From NCBI GenBank assembly GCA_021613335.1, contig JAJTWR010000272.1, positions 241,001-305,000 of the forward strand: 64,000 nucleotides of DNA, in the 5' to 3' direction. The translations under genes and the position numbers were made by a program. How positions within the stretch are numbered: position 1 is the first letter of the stretch; every line of letters starts with the position of its first letter. The notes below the pieces were generated by a model. That model searched no databases, was not told where the DNA came from, and worked only from the letters and a program-made list of their open reading frames with translations. Shown piece after piece: positions 1-11,819 of this stretch. This stretch comes from Whitmania pigra (taxonomy: Eukaryota; Annelida; Clitellata; Hirudinida; Haemopidae).

Positions 1-919
1 CTGACATTGTGTCGACAATGTGTCCAAAAACACAAAATGTAATCGTCTTAATTAGACCATAGTATTTTTGCACCCATTTAAATATATTAATGTATTTAAG
101 TTACTTTCGATTAATTACAACGAAATTGCATTTATGCCCAATTATTTGACGTAATTTCAGCGAAACCAAGATCAATAATCCCCTCACAAAGGCGGTTTTA
201 TAAACTCATAAAAGAAAACAGCAAATCCTTACTAGATTTACAGCAAAACAACCTCCTAAAATAACTGCCATGCTGAATGAGTTAACTATTCGTTAACTAA
301 TAAAACTCAATTGCTTTTATTCCACCATTCCAATGGAAAAGAGCAATTCACTGACGCACTCCACTGACGTCATTAAACCAAAGTTTTGATTCTATTGTGC
401 AAATTCAGCCAAGAAAACAGATCGTTACATTGATTTACTTTTGAATGGTGAACGTTTGCCACTTGGTGGTTAAGAGCAGAGTGCATTGGGTTTCTCGGTC
501 GACTTGCTTACGACCCAAAAATTAACAAAACATTTAAATAAGACGGAGTTCATGTTCGGTGACGTAATAACTTTTCGTCTCTTAACTCGTCTTAAAATGT
601 CGATGCTGTTTCTTGCAATCTTCACATAAACCAGGCTGGCCATCTAGTAGGGAATTAATGTTGATTATGTGCGGGATGCATGTCTGTAAGTACGACACAA
701 AAAAAAAAATAAAATAGCAAAAGATCTCAACTCAAAGATTACACGTTCGACGTACGCTCGAACGATGCCGAAAAGGCTCGAAATAAATTTTAAAATAAAA
801 TAAAGTCAGACAATAGACGTCAAGATACGCTTTAAAGGGCTACGACAAGACGAAAGCGCATCCATCGGATAGTGGGGCGATCGCATCGATGCAAACAACG
901 AGCGGAGCGAAAGGCCGAT
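1..919. other. Non-coding flank, 3' side of ISCA1
   Basis: AT-rich sequence with no exon-like open frame that I can support. It must contain the 3' untranslated region of the minus-strand ISCA1 gene. No RNA gene or repeat structure was recognised. Confidence 0.5.
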
Positions 920-1774
920 TCAGACGCTAAAACTCTCCCCGCAACCGCACGTTCCCTTGATGTTCGGGTTGTTGAAGACGAATCCGCTACTGATCTTGTT
1001 CTCGACGTAATCCATTTCTGTTCCGATGACGTGCATCAGGGCCTTGTGGTCGATGTAAATGTTGAGTCCTGCATTGGAATCAGAATTTTGTTGGATTTAC
1101 ATTTTAAAAAGTAAATGATGAGATATGATTGATTGTAATTTCGATTGAATTTTAAAAGCTTTCAGTGATGAAACACTTTAAAACAATTTGTGATGTGAAG
1201 ACAGACCATTCTGGGTGACGACTTCGTCTGTTTTTTCTTGTTTGTTGACATACGAAAGCACATACGACTGACCGTTGCAGCCTCTGGTTCTGGTAGCTAA
1301 TCGTAAGCCGGTCTACAAAATTTTAAATGCCAAATATTATTATGACTGATAAACGCCAATAGGAATAGGGAAGACTATATAATTAATAATTTTAAATTTT
1401 ACAAACAAAAATGCCTGATCATAACTTTGCAATTTTGAGCGAATGTTTTTCCTCTAGTATAAATTAAAACTACCAAAAACATTCCAACTTTGTCTCGAGA
1501 TAAATTTCACGGCTACTTTATAATTAGAAACATTTGACATACTACCATTCCTGGCTCGTCTTTCATGATTTCCTTCAGTCTTTTTACGGCATTTTCTGTC
1601 TGCGGAGGAAAAAAAACAAAGCAATCTAACCAACGAACTAAGCAAGAATATCTTCAACAAGTAAAACAGCTAAAAAGTTAATAATACCAGCGTTATAACG
1701 GATCTACCAGCGGGGCTAATTGGTCCTTTGACAGAACGTACAGTGGCAGATATAATCCTTCCAGCCGATGACAT
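920..1774 (-). CDS. ISCA1: Iron-sulfur cluster assembly protein ISCA1 (A-type carrier)
   Basis: Four exons: 1708..1774, 1546..1595, 1207..1312, 920..1068 (complement), 372 nt, 123 residues. The protein is a mitochondrial A-type Fe-S carrier of the late ISC pathway, which serves maturation of [4Fe-4S] proteins. The sequence shows the family's three cluster-ligand cysteines: one in RTRGCNG (exon 3) and two in the C-terminal GTCGCGES. The conserved FVFNNPNIKG segment sits just upstream of the last two. The N-terminus (SSAGRIISATVRSVKG) is short, basic and serine-rich, as in a mitochondrial presequence. Length matches the animal family (about 129 residues). All introns are GT-AG and phases agree. 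The start is the first ATG, aligned with the usual MSAS-like N-terminus. Identification is by recalled family sequence and is very secure. It could only be confused with ISCA2, which lacks this C-terminal wording. Confidence 0.95.
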
Positions 1775-2669
1775 CTCGATTTGTTTATTTACGTTTTAAA
1801 AATGACCTTCAGTCCGAGTATTATTTCATGAAATTGCATGCGTTTAATATTTATGTTAAGCTGTTTTAAAAAATTTAATTCCACCAGATAAAGTATATTA
1901 ACAATTTAATTTAGTAGCATTCCAGTTAAATGTTTGAAAGCAAATTTATCGGTGTTGCGTCGATCCACAATTTAACATTTGTAGTGAATTCTAATAATTA
2001 AGGAAACCAGAAATTGTTTCTTTTAGTAAGTATGATGACCATCTAAATTCCGCTCAATTCGACGAAAGACGTATATAATTACTCGATTAGGCCATCTTCA
2101 CCCCATTAATTTAAAATCCTGGCTCTTGACATTGTTCAAGAAAACGTTTTTTTTTAGACTCTTGCATCCCTGCTTTCGCCTTTTGCACCAATCCCAAGAG
2201 ACACATCCAAGAGAAGGGTGCCTATCACAAATAAATTAACATACAAATACTCATGTATCCATCACCCAATTTTTGCACTATTAAAGAAAACTTCATGTAG
2301 TCAAAAGTTGACTCCAGCTCTAGACAAAGGTTACATTTTTGCAAATTAACTGTGATTAGCAGCAACAATATTATGATAAACCTATCAACAATTTTAATTT
2401 TTGATTAACAATGCCTGTTTTCTAGAAAACAATATGTACATATTAACAGATTTGACAATCAGTCAGTTGAGAAATTGCCAGAGAGCAAATGTCAAGCAGC
2501 ACAGTCAATAAATAAAGCAAATTAATCTTTTCCATAATTGCATTCAAATTTTGGAGCAGTCGACTAAATCCTTACATCCGGCATAAAACAATTTATATCA
2601 CAATTCTATCCTAATTCTGCCCTTAACTGACATGCTTAACTATATGAATTTATCACAGTTTAAAACGGA
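1775..2669. other. Intergenic, nothing recognised
   Basis: AT-rich spacer between the 5' end of ISCA1 and the 3' end of the zinc-finger gene. It should hold the ISCA1 promoter and the zinc-finger 3' UTR. I see no coding, RNA or repeat feature. Confidence 0.4.
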
Positions 2670-3182
2670 TCAGGCAAATCTGTACACGTGCTTTTCCATG
2701 TGCACTCGGAGACTGCCAAAATAAGGAAATCGTTTTCCACACTCCATGCAGACGAACGGTTTCGCTCCGGAGTGAGTCCTCATGTGCGTCTCCAGGTTGC
2801 TGGGCCTGTTGTATTGCTTGTGACAGACGGAACAAGAAAGCAGCTTCGTTCCCGTGTGCAAAGTCATGTGAGTTTTCAAGCTGCTGAGCAAAGAAAACGA
2901 TTTATTGCAGTTGTTGCAAGTGAACGGACGTTCTCCTGTGTGGACTCTCATGTGATTCTCCAGATGAGAAACTCTCACGCACTGCCTTCCACAAACCTCG
3001 CACTTAAGTGACGGATTGCCGACATGAGTGATCATGTGCGTTCTCAGCGATCCGGGATGGGTGAATTCCTTTCCACATTCCTCGCACTTAAACGGCTTCG
3101 TGCCATTGTGAACTTTCAAGTGCATCTTCAACAAACAAGGCCTGGAAAAAACTCTACCGCATTCGACACAACAATGCGTCAT
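2670..3182 (-). CDS. C2H2 zinc-finger protein, six fingers
   Basis: Single open frame of 170 residues made almost wholly of six consecutive C2H2 fingers. They start at the CVEC, CEEC, CEVC, CNNC, CSVC and CMEC knuckles, each followed by an H-x3-H pair. Linkers are TGERPF-like between fingers 3 and 4 and relaxed elsewhere (NGTKPF, VGNPSL, TGTKLL, SGAKPF). Such proteins usually bind DNA in the nucleus as transcription factors, but no orthologue is recognisable from fingers alone. The ATG at 3182 is preceded by an in-frame stop nine codons upstream, so the start is well defined unless an upstream exon is spliced in. There is no KRAB, BTB or other effector domain. The gene is intronless in a neighbourhood where most genes are split. 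Confidence 0.85.
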   Translation of the reverse strand: MTHCCVECGRVFSRPCLLKMHLKVHNGTKPFKCEECGKEFTHPGSLRTHMITHVGNPSLKCEVCGRQCVRVSHLENHMRVHTGERPFTCNNCNKSFSLLSSLKTHMTLHTGTKLLSCSVCHKQYNRPSNLETHMRTHSGAKPFVCMECGKRFPYFGSLRVHMEKHVYRFA

Positions 3183-3900
3183 TTGAATCGGTGATTCTTG
3201 TTCAGGAAGTCAAGAAATGCATCAATGTATTTCTGGGGAATGGTAAATATCCATCAAACAAATCGTTTTAATGCAGTTAGCAGTAATAACAGTTCGAAAC
3301 TGACGTTACAGCCACACTACGCTACATGGGACGACCGCTTTCAAGCGAGTAAAACAATAAAACAAGACTGAAAGTTGAGTTAATAAAATGATTAGGAACA
3401 ACGACAAGTTTAAGCAAAAACACCGACCTCACAACGAAAAGATAAACAAAAAAGTCGTTAGCTTTCGAAACAACTAAAAATGGCTATAATCTACTTTTAT
3501 TAAGTTTTTTATTAATCATTAAGTTATTTTATTTAATTTAACAAAACAGTTTAATATTTCTTCACAATTATTGTTCAGTAGTAAAATATCGACAATTTAC
3601 TAGCGCCACCTTTCGAAATAACTTCTGAAGATGCTTTGACGTTCAAACCCTGCACACTTCATTTAACAAAAAAACCATATTTAGTATTATCTTGTTGAAT
3701 CCGGTTGTAGCAGCCACCTACTGAAGACTCGTAATGGCAACAAATCATCTGACATTTACCAGACTCAGAATTCACAAATGCATCTTATATTGGAAACATT
3801 TTTATTTCCTAAAAAAGCCCAAAAAACACTTTGCACACGAGTCAAAGCCAAATTATTCAGACATTAGAACAGAACATTCATATTGAAATAATTGTCATAA
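3183..3900. other. Intergenic, nothing recognised
   Basis: AT-rich spacer between the zinc-finger start and the PFDN4 stop codon. No gene, repeat or RNA seen. It likely contains the zinc-finger promoter and the PFDN4 3' UTR. Confidence 0.4.
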
Positions 3901-4572
3901 TTATTCATCTCCAGCTTCTAAGTTGATGTTGTTTCCAAATTTGGCATAAAGCTGAACCTTCAAATCAGCCAAAATGTTTTTATATTTGTCCATTTGAGAC
4001 TCTAAATCTGCTATCTCCTTGAGCAATTCTTTTTTATCTTCATCAAGTTTAGCAATGGCATCTGAGACCTGAAGATGAATGAATACCTCTCCAGTTTGGT
4101 ACCTGAAACAATAGCCAATACAGCAATTACCCAAAATGAATGATAGTTACTCCGAATCACCTACGGTATCTTGTCGGTCTCATCGAGCATCATGGCATCT
4201 GCTTCTGCATCTTCTAGGTTTTGCAAAGTTTTCTTCATAAAATAAAAACAACATTTGTAGCATAAAATGACCAGCACATAACATTCATTTAAGCAAATAA
4301 ACATACTTTTTTCAATTCAACTTCCTCTTTCAAATCTTGCAAGAAAGCATTGTTCTTAGCAAAAGAATTGATCTTTACTTGGTCTTCGTGCGTAACATGT
4401 ACATCAACATCCTGCTGTACATTTAAATAAAACTCATTTTATCTAACTTCAACACATTCAATAGACATAAATATAATTGTCTTCTTTAACCGGAAATTAA
4501 CGAAACAGTAAATATCAGAAATTGTAACCTTACTATATATTATTAAATAAACCTAACCAGCTTTTTCGACAT
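3901..4572 (-). CDS. PFDN4: Prefoldin subunit 4
   Basis: Exons 4558..4572 (only 15 nt, MSKKL), 4307..4411, 4165..4232 and 3901..4102 (complement), 390 nt, 129 residues. This is a beta-type subunit of the hexameric cytosolic prefoldin co-chaperone, which hands unfolded actin and tubulin to the CCT chaperonin. The sequence shows two long coiled-coil helices around a short beta hairpin (IPYQTGEVFIHL). It ends with the nearly invariant family signature ADLKVQLYAKFG followed by NINLEA. The preceding LQNLEDAEADAMML matches the first helix end. Length is close to the usual 134. The tiny first exon rests on splice phase and the expected DVDVHVTHEDQ continuation, so it is a little less certain than the other three. 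Confidence 0.93.
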
Positions 4573-5051
4573 CTTGCAGAGCGATTTTTTTGATGAAAAA
4601 TTCCAAATTATCGCCAACAAAGATGGTCTACAACAAAGTTAATCAAACATTAAGTGTCTTGGAAACAGCTAGTACATTTAGCGTTTATTCAAACTAACGG
4701 CTTAATTATTTTTCATATGGCTAAATAATATTCAACATCTCAACTAGATGTCTGCAAACACATTCGGCCAGATTGATTTTATTTAAATCTAATTATGTTT
4801 TAGAATGTTAAAACACACTGTATATTATGCATTATTTTAAAGCAAAATGAATATTTTTGACCACTCGGTAATTATAGATTTTAAGCATGTTCTGGTAAAT
4901 CAATAAACAATTTTTTATTTTTAACATATTTAAACAACATTTTTTAGTAATCATGTTAATTTATTTTGCATATATAAAATTTGTCACTTAATCTAATCCA
5001 CTCTTAGTGAATCTCATTCAAAAACATTTATATCCAGCCTGACTTTTTGCC
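4573..5051. promoter_or_regulatory. Divergent intergenic region between PFDN4 and EIF2D
   Basis: The two genes point away from each other with about 479 bp between start codons, so this AT-rich interval must contain both promoters. No TATA box or other motif stands out convincingly. Confidence 0.4.
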
Positions 5052-8000
5052 ATGTTTCGGAAAGAGTTTGTCGTAAAAACTAAAACCTCACTGAAAAAAT
5101 CTGACAAGTATGTGAAAATATTTGTTACAATTCTTGTCATCATGGGAGGCTTGTTATTAGTATCAGTAAATTTGATTTGTGATGCTATTCAAAATATGTC
5201 ATTACAGGAGAAGTCTGTTAGATAAATTATCACAGACTTTTAAAGGCCTAACTCCAGATGAAATTGGCAGTTTGGTAACGGTAAAAGATGACGTGTTTCT
5301 CATAAAAATTAGAACCCACTCAGGGGCAGTGGCAAATGTGTATTCCACAAAAAGCAGTGAGGGTGAAGTGCCCATGTTTTTTACAGTGGAGGATGGTTTC
5401 TTTCCCACAGGTTTGTATTATATATATATATGCAAACCTTATGTGTTACTAATTAACTTTTTTAAATAGTATTATGTAATGTCAAGTTGATAATAAATTT
5501 TTGGGTAAAAGATAATAAGAACATTCAAGACATAATTTATTTTCCAATGTTAATTACAAAAATTGTTATGGCATTAAAATATTGAATATATTCAATATTA
5601 AAACATTTAATATATTATTTAATTTTACTTTAACAAGTCTACGCTTTGTGGAAGTGCCCGACTCTAGTGGTATCCATGGAGACAAACTCGTACGTTTATA
5701 AGAGGCTCATGAATGGAGCTGACCTCATGTCACCGGGGGTCAATAGGTCCCTGGGGAGTATGATGCAATTTGATGTCGGTCAGACTTGCGCAGTGAGGAT
5801 AAGTGGGAATTTGTAGGTTTTTAATCTGGAATTGCTTATTGAACGTCTCTCGAATGTTTTTGCATTGTAATTGCAGACAGTTATCGTTACGTTAAGGCTT
5901 TATTTTTTGTACGGTCGCACAAAATAATTACTATCATTACAGCTATTAGTTAATAAGTAAATTTATTAATCAGTTATTATTATGGTCATTATCATCATCA
6001 TCATCATCATTATTATTTTTGTCTCCAACGAATCGTATAATTTTTCAGAGCTGCTGTTGCAGTCGGCAGGACGGAAGTGACCAGCGAAAGCCTCAAGTCT
6101 CAGGTCGAGGCTTCGGGAAAGGCGGTCATCATCAACCACACGTACATGGATTATCTCTGGTTTGTTGCATATTCCCAATAAATAAATAAATACTAAATCC
6201 TTATAAGGTAGTACTCATTAGGATGATGATAGTAATAATAATAATAATAATGATAATAATAATAATAATAGTAATAATGTTAATAATAATCATCAGCATC
6301 ACCTGAATTTGTAATCGTTAATCTATAATCAACCATTCGTTTGAGAAAGATTTTTTTCCATGCAGGGCTTTGGGTCCAAAAACCGAACTGCCCATCATTC
6401 CAAGTCCCCACCAGGAAGACGACAATGAGGAAGATGTGGAGGAGGAGGATGCTGATGGTGGTGATGTCAAAGGTCAAGATGGTGAAATAGGGCTTGAAGA
6501 TGGCAGGGTTCATGATAATGATGATGATGATGATGCCGGTGGCAAGGATGGAGTGTTGGAACCGGAAATGAGTCGACGTGATGAAGAGGAATGCACCGAG
6601 GAATCAACAGGAGATGGAGGAGTCGTTGATCGAGAAGGTGAACGAGTGGAAGATGTATTTCAGTGCATTAATATGGATTATATAAGTATGGTTTGCATGA
6701 AACATGTGCTAAATTATAATTACTTATTCACTTGTATGATATGATAATATTAAACTTGTATAATATTATAATATTAAATTTGTATAATATGATAATATTA
6801 ATTTTGTATAATATGATAATATTAAGTAAATTAAAGATAATATTAGTAAAGGGATGTTAGAAGTTTACTGGCGAATGGTCGTGATCACCCTGATGTTATC
6901 CACTTTTATACCTTGACAGCAATGGATGAACTCATGCTCCAGTGTTTCCTTTGTGCTCTGAAGAGGGATGGCAAACATCTCGAGCTGCCTATCATGACGA
7001 GCGAATTCTACAAGAATTACATGATTGCCTATTGGTTGGTTGGACGTTTATTCTTAGTTTTCAGTAATTTAAATGTATTAATAAGCTAGTTATTAATTAA
7101 TTATTATAAATATTTAATAATAATGTCTGACTGTTAAGTGTCTAGTTTTGGACAAATTATTTTTTGCAATAATTTCGAATGTAATTTTAAAATTAATTTC
7201 TCTTAATTTTGTGCAGCTTTGACGAATATGTTTTGTTTTATCTGTTTGTTTTCCTATTTCAGTCCAGAGACGAGGCGTCTCGATGTGAAAAAGTCGAATT
7301 TCAAGAAGGTCACGAACTTTCTGAAGGTCATGCAGGAAGATAAGGTCATCAAATTTGCCGACGACTCGCAGAGAACTTGCATAACATCCATTGATTTGAC
7401 TCACGAGAAGTTTGTGATTCGATGAAATTATTTTTTTTTTAATATCAAATACGTTATTTTAGTTAATTTTGCTAACTTTTTATCAATTGCCCATTTTGTC
7501 AACTCTTTTGCATAACATTTTAAAACTTGTCTACTGGCTATTCTTAGAATTGCTTTATGTTAGATAACTTTGGATAACAATAGTTATTATGAAATCTAAC
7601 ATGATTATAAATGTCAATTTTTCTTTCAGAATCACTCACTTCAGAATTCCAGACTTCTTGTCAAAGAAGAGAAGAGTGGCCGGAACAACAGACGACACGT
7701 CGACCAACGTGACTTTCACGCCTCCTGAGATTAACATAATTTATTCAGCCACCAGCCAAGTTCTGCAACTTTTAAAGTGATTGTCATTTGTTGTTTTTTC
7801 CTTATGCAGATTATTTGTTAATTAGTTAACGCTTGTGATTATTATTACCAGCTGTTTAGACAAATCAAATTTCAAGTTAATTCCAAAGAAATGATCCCGA
7901 TTTGAGCTTCGATTTCGTTAATTTTTTCCGGAAATAATTTCACGCTTTCTCGTTTCTTGTTGACAAGATGCGACAAGAGAAAACCGTTCACGAAATCCGA

Positions 8001-9025
8001 AGTCAACCAGGCCATCATAAATTATGCAAGAGAAAATAATCTTCAGAACAGGGAGTGAGTAAATTCTCATTATTACTTCATTTTCATTGCAATCACATGT
8101 GACTTAATTAATTGCACTTATACTTAAACTAGTTATACTAAATTTGTATTCTAAATATTTAGCATTATTACAGATATCATGAGAATGAAATTATACTTTT
8201 GATTTTACTTATAATTGAATATTATAGACTATTGTTGGTTTTTATTATCACAGATATTATGAGAATGAACTACATCTGAGATTGTTACATATAATTGATC
8301 ACTTTTCTCAGAAAGATCACCATGGATCCCTTTTTGGGTTCCGTCGTTCTCGGGCGAAGTGAAAATGTCGACGAACTGCACATCAAGGACGTCACGGACA
8401 GAGTTCTGAGCAAGATGACGGTCGGATACGAATTCGTCTCTCAAGGGCAGTCGGAAGTTCGCAACGGAAAACCAAAAATGATCGAAATCGACAAGAAGCT
8501 GAAGGCCTCCAACAAGATGGTGTGCAGGCAATCTGATTTTCTTGTTGGAACTGCATTACGTTTTCCTTCTTCTTCTAACTTCTCGGTCGTTCGAATTCAG
8601 GTGACATCCGTGAAAAATTTGAAGTTCTTCGAGCTCAACATAGACCGGCTGGCTGCAGAACTCAAGAAGGAATTGTCTTGCAGTGTCAGCGTCAGCAAGT
8701 CGGACGATGTTTTGAGTGTCCAAGGAGACCATCAGAATGCCATCAAGAAGCATCTGAAAGGTTTACAGATTTATGTAGATTTATGCCTGGATTCTGAGAT
8801 TTATGCTTGGATTTAGATATGTTTTTTTTTTTGCAAATGTTGTATTACCTTAAATATTAAAGCTGGTAATATTTCATTCGATTTTGTTATGGTTATTTTG
8901 TTATTTAGCTATGGATGGTTTCAGTACTAGTAATCATTGGTCTTATTAAATTGTGTAAATAAAATCTTTTTATCTGTCTTTCAGAACGTTACAACATGCC
9001 AGAAAGATACATAGTGGTGAAATAA
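5052..9025 (+). CDS. EIF2D: Eukaryotic translation initiation factor 2D (ligatin)
   Basis: Twelve exons: 5052..5107, 5208..5410, 5638..5812, 6049..6159, 6366..6685, 6920..7034, 7263..7409, 7630..7776, 7968..8054, 8312..8519, 8601..8760, 8985..9025. They total 1770 nt, 589 residues (family about 584). eIF2D delivers Met-tRNA to the P site independently of GTP in non-canonical initiation and acts in recycling of post-termination 40S subunits. Seen in order: an N-terminal MFRKEFVVK DUF1947-like domain; the PUA region (GADLMSPGV, ISGNLAAVAVG, HTYMDYLW); a long acidic linker in exon 5 rich in D and E; the winged-helix/SWIB part (TMDELMLQCFLCALK, LDVKKSNFKK); and a C-terminal SUI1/eIF1-like domain (KASNKMVTSVKNL). 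It ends ERYNMPERYIVVK. Intron 4 holds an AAT microsatellite at 6235-6290. Confidence 0.95.
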
Positions 9026-9642
9026 ATCAAGTATTTAGAACGCAGAAGTTTGTTAATAAACGGAGCTTTTTGTTGTTTCTACTGAGAATACTAAGGGTTA
9101 CTAAGGGAATACTCAATGGGTTTAATTATTTTAATGCCCCAATGGCCATTAGGAAGTAGTCTGCTCAAATACGTAAATTTGTTAACTAGAATTTCAGATT
9201 TGCTTTTCATAGACTTGAAGTCCCAAGCGGTACACATTGGGGTAATCAGCATTTCAATACTGGCGATCTTAATTAGAATAAAAAGCTAGAATTTTGGAGG
9301 AGTTGCAATAATTTGGATCCGATGTGTTATGTTGTAACAATATTTTATGAAACTATCGAATTATAAGCAATCTTCTAAAAATGTCGAAGGCTGCTAAAAG
9401 GTGATACAGTGATGCTGTTCGAACAAAACGTTAATGAGAGGTCGTACGTTATTCTAAGTAGTAATAAAAATAAGCGGTGGGGGATATGCACTTTACACAA
9501 TTAACCAAATTAATTGGCACTTAAAATCTCCAGCCAAAGTTTAGGTGAAAGGTTTCAGTTCAAAGGGCACATTATAAAAATAACTTCGCTCATATATCGT
9601 AGTCAGATTTTAGTCTGTGTCGCTACCAACGCTATTTGCAAA
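9026..9642. other. Intergenic between EIF2D and RIDA
   Basis: Same-strand spacer of about 0.6 kb with the EIF2D 3' UTR and the RIDA promoter. The open frame that starts in front of RIDA at 9514 runs in frame into its first exon, but the upstream residues do not resemble family N-termini. Confidence 0.4.
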
Positions 9643-10607
9643 ATGGCCAAAAACATTCTAAAGAAGATAATTCAAACCGTAGAAGCTCCTCCAGCTGTGG
9701 GACCGTACAGGTTTGTTAAGCGATTTATTGAATGAAGCTAATCATTGTTGTTGTAGCGACAGTAAGTTTATTTATCGTAAAAAACATAAACTCGGAAAAA
9801 TAACTTTTCCAGCCAGGCCATAGTCGTCGACCAACATGTGTTCCTGTCAGGTCAAATCGGATTGGACCCTCTCACCCGCAACATGGTTCCGGGTGGAATA
9901 GAAAAGGAAACGGAGCAGGTTTAACACCAGTAGCCATTCGTGTACAGCTTATTTTAATTAATCGTTAATTTTTAATTTGGTTAAGGTGCTCAAAAACATG
10001 GGAGCTGTTCTTAAAGCTGCAGGAGTTGGCTATGAAAATGGTATCAATTAGAGCTAAACCCCTTTTCCACATTTGTTCATTTCTTTTCAGTTTTAGAAAA
10101 ACATAGCTCAGCTTATAAACGCATATTTAGCATGAAGATATAAAACTATTCTAAAATTTCTTTATTTTTATGCAATTATTTCAGTTGTCAAGACTACAAT
10201 CCTCCTATCAGACATCAATGATTTTGGATTGGTCAACGACATCTACCAGAAGTGTAAGTGTTTCTATTTTAAAACAGAGATTTCAGATAACATAAACATT
10301 CTGCAATCCAGATTTTCCTGCAAACCCTCCAGCCAGATCGACTTTTGCAGTGAAGGACTTGCCTAAGGTCTGTTTCTGAGATTTTAGAAGTCTACATTTC
10401 TTTTCACAATTTGATTAAGTTATCCAAGCTAAAATATTGAAAAGTCTAGCAAAGACTCATTCTATATTAAGATTCTGTAAACGTATTCGTACTGCATCGA
10501 ATTCAAGTTTTTATCGGTACTCATTCACATGTTCTTAATGTACGTTTCAGGGTGCCAAGGTGGAAATAGAAGCCATTGCAGTCTTGGGAAAAGTACAGAA
10601 TGCTTGA
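9643..10607 (+). CDS. RIDA: 2-iminobutanoate/2-iminopropanoate deaminase (RidA/UK114)
   Basis: Six exons: 9643..9710, 9813..9918, 9986..10040, 10185..10253, 10312..10367, 10551..10607, 411 nt, 136 residues, the normal family length. RidA hydrolyses reactive enamine/imine intermediates released by PLP-dependent dehydratases, as a homotrimer in cytosol or mitochondria. Family marks seen: GPYSQAI with the conserved tyrosine; FLSGQIGLDP; VVKTTILLSDINDF; and the NPPARSTFAV stretch with the substrate-binding arginine. The terminal segment is AKVEIEAIAVLG. The ATG at 9643 (MAKNILKKIIQT) was chosen because it fits the usual short N-terminus. A polyadenylation-type AATAAA lies at about 10657. The 3' end converges on RPRD1, with only about 165 bp between stop codons. 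Confidence 0.95.
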
Positions 10608-10772
10608 AGAAACAAAGTGCCATCAACGAAACAATAACGCTATTAAAAATCTTCGAATAAACAATTACATCCTAAACGCATCCATTCTTTAAAAAGTTAA
10701 AAACAATCAAAATGAAGAACAACGTTTGTTGCAAGTCACGGTCAATATTCTTAACTAAAGTCGCTCTCGGAA

Positions 10773-11819
10773 TCACACTTTGTCGGAGCTGAACAGATCT
10801 CCGGCCGACGGCAACGGTGCCAGTCCCCCCGTGATGGAAGGAAGGAGGGTGAAGTTTGGCAGACTCTGAACGTGGGACTCGAGTTCCTTGTGCATGGAAT
10901 CCACCTTCTCCAGACGCTTTTTGTATTCTGCCAGTTTCTGTTCCGAGTCGTTGAGCGCCTCCTTTTGGTAGACGATGTAGTTGTGGAGCATTTTTGCGAC
11001 TCGTTTTCTTTCGGTGAGCTCTTCGGCAAGCCTGGTATTGTAGTCTGTCAGCAGAGTGCAAGCGTCGTCTACGGTTTTCATGAGGGCGTCTGCCTCGGCA
11101 GTGTCCGACAGCTTCTCGAGTAGGGACACGTCGGACACTTCCGGGGGAAGGGCTGCTATTCTCTCCCTGACTGCAGCATCGCTAGAAGCAGAATTTTCCA
11201 AGTCTGACAAGACTTTGATGAGCTCTTCTGCCGTCGGCGGGTCGCCTGGCCCGTCCTGCATCTCCAGTTCGATTTCTTCTCTAAGTGACAACTCAACCTT
11301 TTTTTTCTTCTTTGGGGGTTCGCCTTTTTTCGCTTCATCGGGTGAAATCTGCTTTGCTGGCTGAGATTCTGGTGTTTTTTTGGTATCTTGTGGTTTCACT
11401 TGTGGCTCAACTGGCAAAGGGTCATCCCCTGACATGTGTTTTCTTATTAATGTCACAAAATCAACATCATAAATTTTTCTGTCCAGCCAGATATCCAGCA
11501 CTCTCTCCAGTGAGCCTTTGGCTTTTTTGTCCAAGCTTCTGAATGCATCTCTGAATGCGTCAGGTAGAACGGTTCTGTAATCGCGAGAGTATTCCGGACC
11601 TTTGTTTTTACTATTTTGAATGATGTCATTTGCAAGATAAACAAAAGTCAACTTCTTGCTTCCCTTAGCCTTTTTTAATTCTCGCATCCAAACGTCGACA
11701 ATTTGTTTAGAATGCCTCCTGTAATGAATTAACCATAGTGATAGGGTTTGTATGCTCTGCTGAGAGCTGTTTAATTCGTCCAACTTTTCGACCAAGTTCT
11801 GTTCCGAAAACGAAGACAT
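10773..11819 (-). CDS. RPRD1B: Regulation of nuclear pre-mRNA domain protein 1 (RPRD1A/B-like), single exon
   Basis: One uninterrupted frame of 348 residues (human paralogues about 312-326). RPRD1 proteins bind the phosphorylated heptad tail of RNA polymerase II and recruit the S5 phosphatase RPAP2. The N-terminal CID domain covers roughly residues 1-135: MSSFSEQNLVEKL, QTLSLWLIHYR, LTFVYLANDIIQNSK. A low-complexity lysine-rich linker follows (KKGEPPKKKKK near residue 170). The C-terminal coiled coil includes TAEELIKVLSDLENS, LPPEVSDVSLLEKL and the closing SLPNFTLLP...GGLAPLPSAGDLFSSD signature. I cannot separate 1A from 1B because invertebrates usually have one co-orthologue. The absence of introns is unusual here and hints at intron loss or retroposition. 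The frame is intact and conserved, so it is not a pseudogene. Confidence 0.93.
   Translation of the reverse strand: MSSFSEQNLVEKLDELNSSQQSIQTLSLWLIHYRRHSKQIVDVWMRELKKAKGSKKLTFVYLANDIIQNSKNKGPEYSRDYRTVLPDAFRDAFRSLDKKAKGSLERVLDIWLDRKIYDVDFVTLIRKHMSGDDPLPVEPQVKPQDTKKTPESQPAKQISPDEAKKGEPPKKKKKVELSLREEIELEMQDGPGDPPTAEELIKVLSDLENSASSDAAVRERIAALPPEVSDVSLLEKLSDTAEADALMKTVDDACTLLTDYNTRLAEELTERKRVAKMLHNYIVYQKEALNDSEQKLAEYKKRLEKVDSMHKELESHVQSLPNFTLLPSITGGLAPLPSAGDLFSSDKV

Noticed and set aside
4552..4630. Alternative minus-strand frame (IFVGDNLEFFIKKIALQDVE) preceding PFDN4 exon 1
   Set aside because: It closes with a stop in the first intron and has no partner exon; most likely 5' UTR.
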